DNA of 64,000 nt, taken from NCBI RefSeq assembly GCF_900089585.1, contig NZ_FLRH01000004.1, forward strand, positions 675,001 through 739,000. The letters run 5' to 3'. The notes beneath the pieces are model-generated. The model ran no database searches and had not been told where the DNA came from. It saw only the letters and a program-made list of their open reading frames with translations. The DNA comes from Micromonospora sediminicola (GTDB lineage Bacteria > Actinomycetota > Actinomycetes > Mycobacteriales > Micromonosporaceae). This document shows, one piece after another, positions 63,215-64,000 of the stretch (position 1 is its first letter; every line of letters starts with the position of its first letter). The translations under genes and the position numbers were made by a program.

Positions 63215-64000
63215 TCAGCCGGTCACCGGCGGGGTCCAGCCCTCCGGCAGGTGCCCGATGCGGACCCGCTGCGGGTGGTCGCCGACCGGGACGCTGGCCA
63301 CCTTCTGCCCGGTGGCGAAGGTGATCGCGGTGACCCGGTCCGCGCCGGACTCGGAGATCACGCAGTCCCGGCCGTCGCCGCTGACCGTGGCCCAGTACGG
63401 CTTGCTGGCCGGCACCAGCGGGCCCTCCCGCAGCGTGGCCCGGTCCACCACCATCGCGTAGTCGTCCATGGTGCCGGCGACGCAGAGCCGCGTGCCGTCG
63501 GGGCTGACCGACAGGCCGTGGTGCCGCGAGTCGTTCACCCAGGTGGTGCGGTCGTCGCTGGTCGCCGGGTTCTTCGGCAGCGTGGTGACCCGGGTGATCC
63601 GGTCGGTGGCAACGTCGTACTCGACCAGGCCGTTGAAGAACGAGACCTGGAAGTAGAGCGTGCCGCCGTCCGGGGTGAACACCGCCGGGCGGACCGCGTC
63701 GGAGAGGTCCCGGCGGCCCGCGGCGTCCAGCCGGTCACGCATGTCGATCACCTTGACCACCTGGTACGTGGTGGCGTCGGCGACGGTGATCCGCCGGTCG
63801 CCCTTGGTCCAGTCGAGCCAGGGCGCGTCCAGGTCGGTGTTGACCTCGCCGATGGACATGTTCCACAGCCGCCCGTCGCGGGTGAAGACGTTCTCGTGCG
63901 GCTTGTCGCCGGTGCCGAACGAGCCGAGCTGCGCCCCGGTGCGGATGTCCAGCACGTGCACCGTGTTCGAGGTGGAGGCGGAGACCGCGACCCGGGTGCC
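63215..64000 (-). CDS. Beta-propeller (YVTN/WD-like) protein, partial
   Basis: The stop is at 63215 and the frame stays open to the window edge, so the N-terminus is missing. The ~260 visible residues show repeated blades: HVLDIRTGAQLGSF, FTPDGGTLYFQVS, LSVSPDGTRLCVAGT and ATVSGDGRDCVISESGADRVTAI (cited in part), the pattern of YVTN/quinoprotein-like propellers often found in secreted proteins. It could bind a cofactor or ligand; none is identifiable from this part. Confidence 0.75.
   Translation of the reverse strand, partial: GTRVAVSASTSNTVHVLDIRTGAQLGSFGTGDKPHENVFTRDGRLWNMSIGEVNTDLDAPWLDWTKGDRRITVADATTYQVVKVIDMRDRLDAAGRRDLSDAVRPAVFTPDGGTLYFQVSFFNGLVEYDVATDRITRVTTLPKNPATSDDRTTWVNDSRHHGLSVSPDGTRLCVAGTMDDYAMVVDRATLREGPLVPASKPYWATVSGDGRDCVISESGADRVTAITFATGQKVASVPVGDHPQRVRIGHLPEGWTPPVTG

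Overview
The window is about 73% GC, with GTG and ATG starts, frequent 4-bp ATGA/GTGA overlaps and GGAGG-type ribosome binding sites. Gene content (SARP regulators, CebR-controlled cellobiose uptake, secreted multidomain glycoside hydrolases, SigL-type ECF factor, biotin synthase with its BsaP helper) and the dispersed GTTAAG...GGGCCC palindromes point to a filamentous actinobacterium, most likely Micromonosporaceae (Micromonospora-like). This placement is inference from content, not a database match.

Layout. 1-5.9 kb: the end of an Acg-type nitroreductase, an AfsR/SARP regulator carrying a TTA codon, a Tat-exported glycosidase-like protein and an NAD-dependent epimerase. 5.9-6.9 kb: a gene-free kilobase full of repeats (a perfect hairpin flush against an 8-bp tandem array, then 73-bp direct repeats). 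6.9-9.2 kb: two secreted proteins. 9.4-12.2 kb: two tRNA clusters with identical Gly-GCC and Val-GAC genes plus one Cys-GCA, enclosing a small membrane protein, a PEP-mutase-family enzyme and an ArsR-type regulator. 12.4-23.1 kb: TetR regulator, AlkB alkane hydroxylase, glycosyltransferase, surface protein, methyltransferase, P450, ABC exporter and a two-component system. 23.1-26.9 kb: the biotin locus, bioF-bioD divergent from bioB-bsaP, with an acetyltransferase after bsaP.

27.5-45.7 kb is a plant-polysaccharide region: a GH10-CBM13-GH62 xylanase/arabinofuranosidase, a GH9-CBM3-Fn3-Fn3-CBM2 cellulase and, further on, a cebEFG-bglC-cebR cello-oligosaccharide uptake operon. Matching GGGAGCGCTCCC operators lie upstream of the cellulase and of cebE, so one repressor probably controls both. 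An aldehyde dehydrogenase, two ACT-domain proteins (one fused to an acetyltransferase) and a kinase/acyl-CoA dehydrogenase pair resembling a split human ACAD10/11 lie in between.

45.7-55.1 kb holds a pRiA4b ORF-3-like protein, a 39-residue cysteine-rich microprotein coupled to a RibD-type reductase, a perfect 15 x 7-bp tandem array flush against a 52-bp hairpin, and then the most striking unit: a tightly coupled five-gene operon herA-sbcD-sbcC-nurA plus a spermidine-synthase-like gene. This is the archaeal HerA/Mre11/Rad50/NurA DNA-end-resection set in an actinobacterium. 55.1-64 kb: ECF sigma, zinc anti-sigma and a redox-type lipoprotein, then AlkA-type glycosylase, DUF1990, GNAT, SRPBCC, an ATP-dependent LigC-type ligase, a TAP-like hydrolase and the end of a beta-propeller protein cut by the window edge. 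DNA repair is thus well represented in the last 16 kb (resection set, base-excision glycosylase, ligase).
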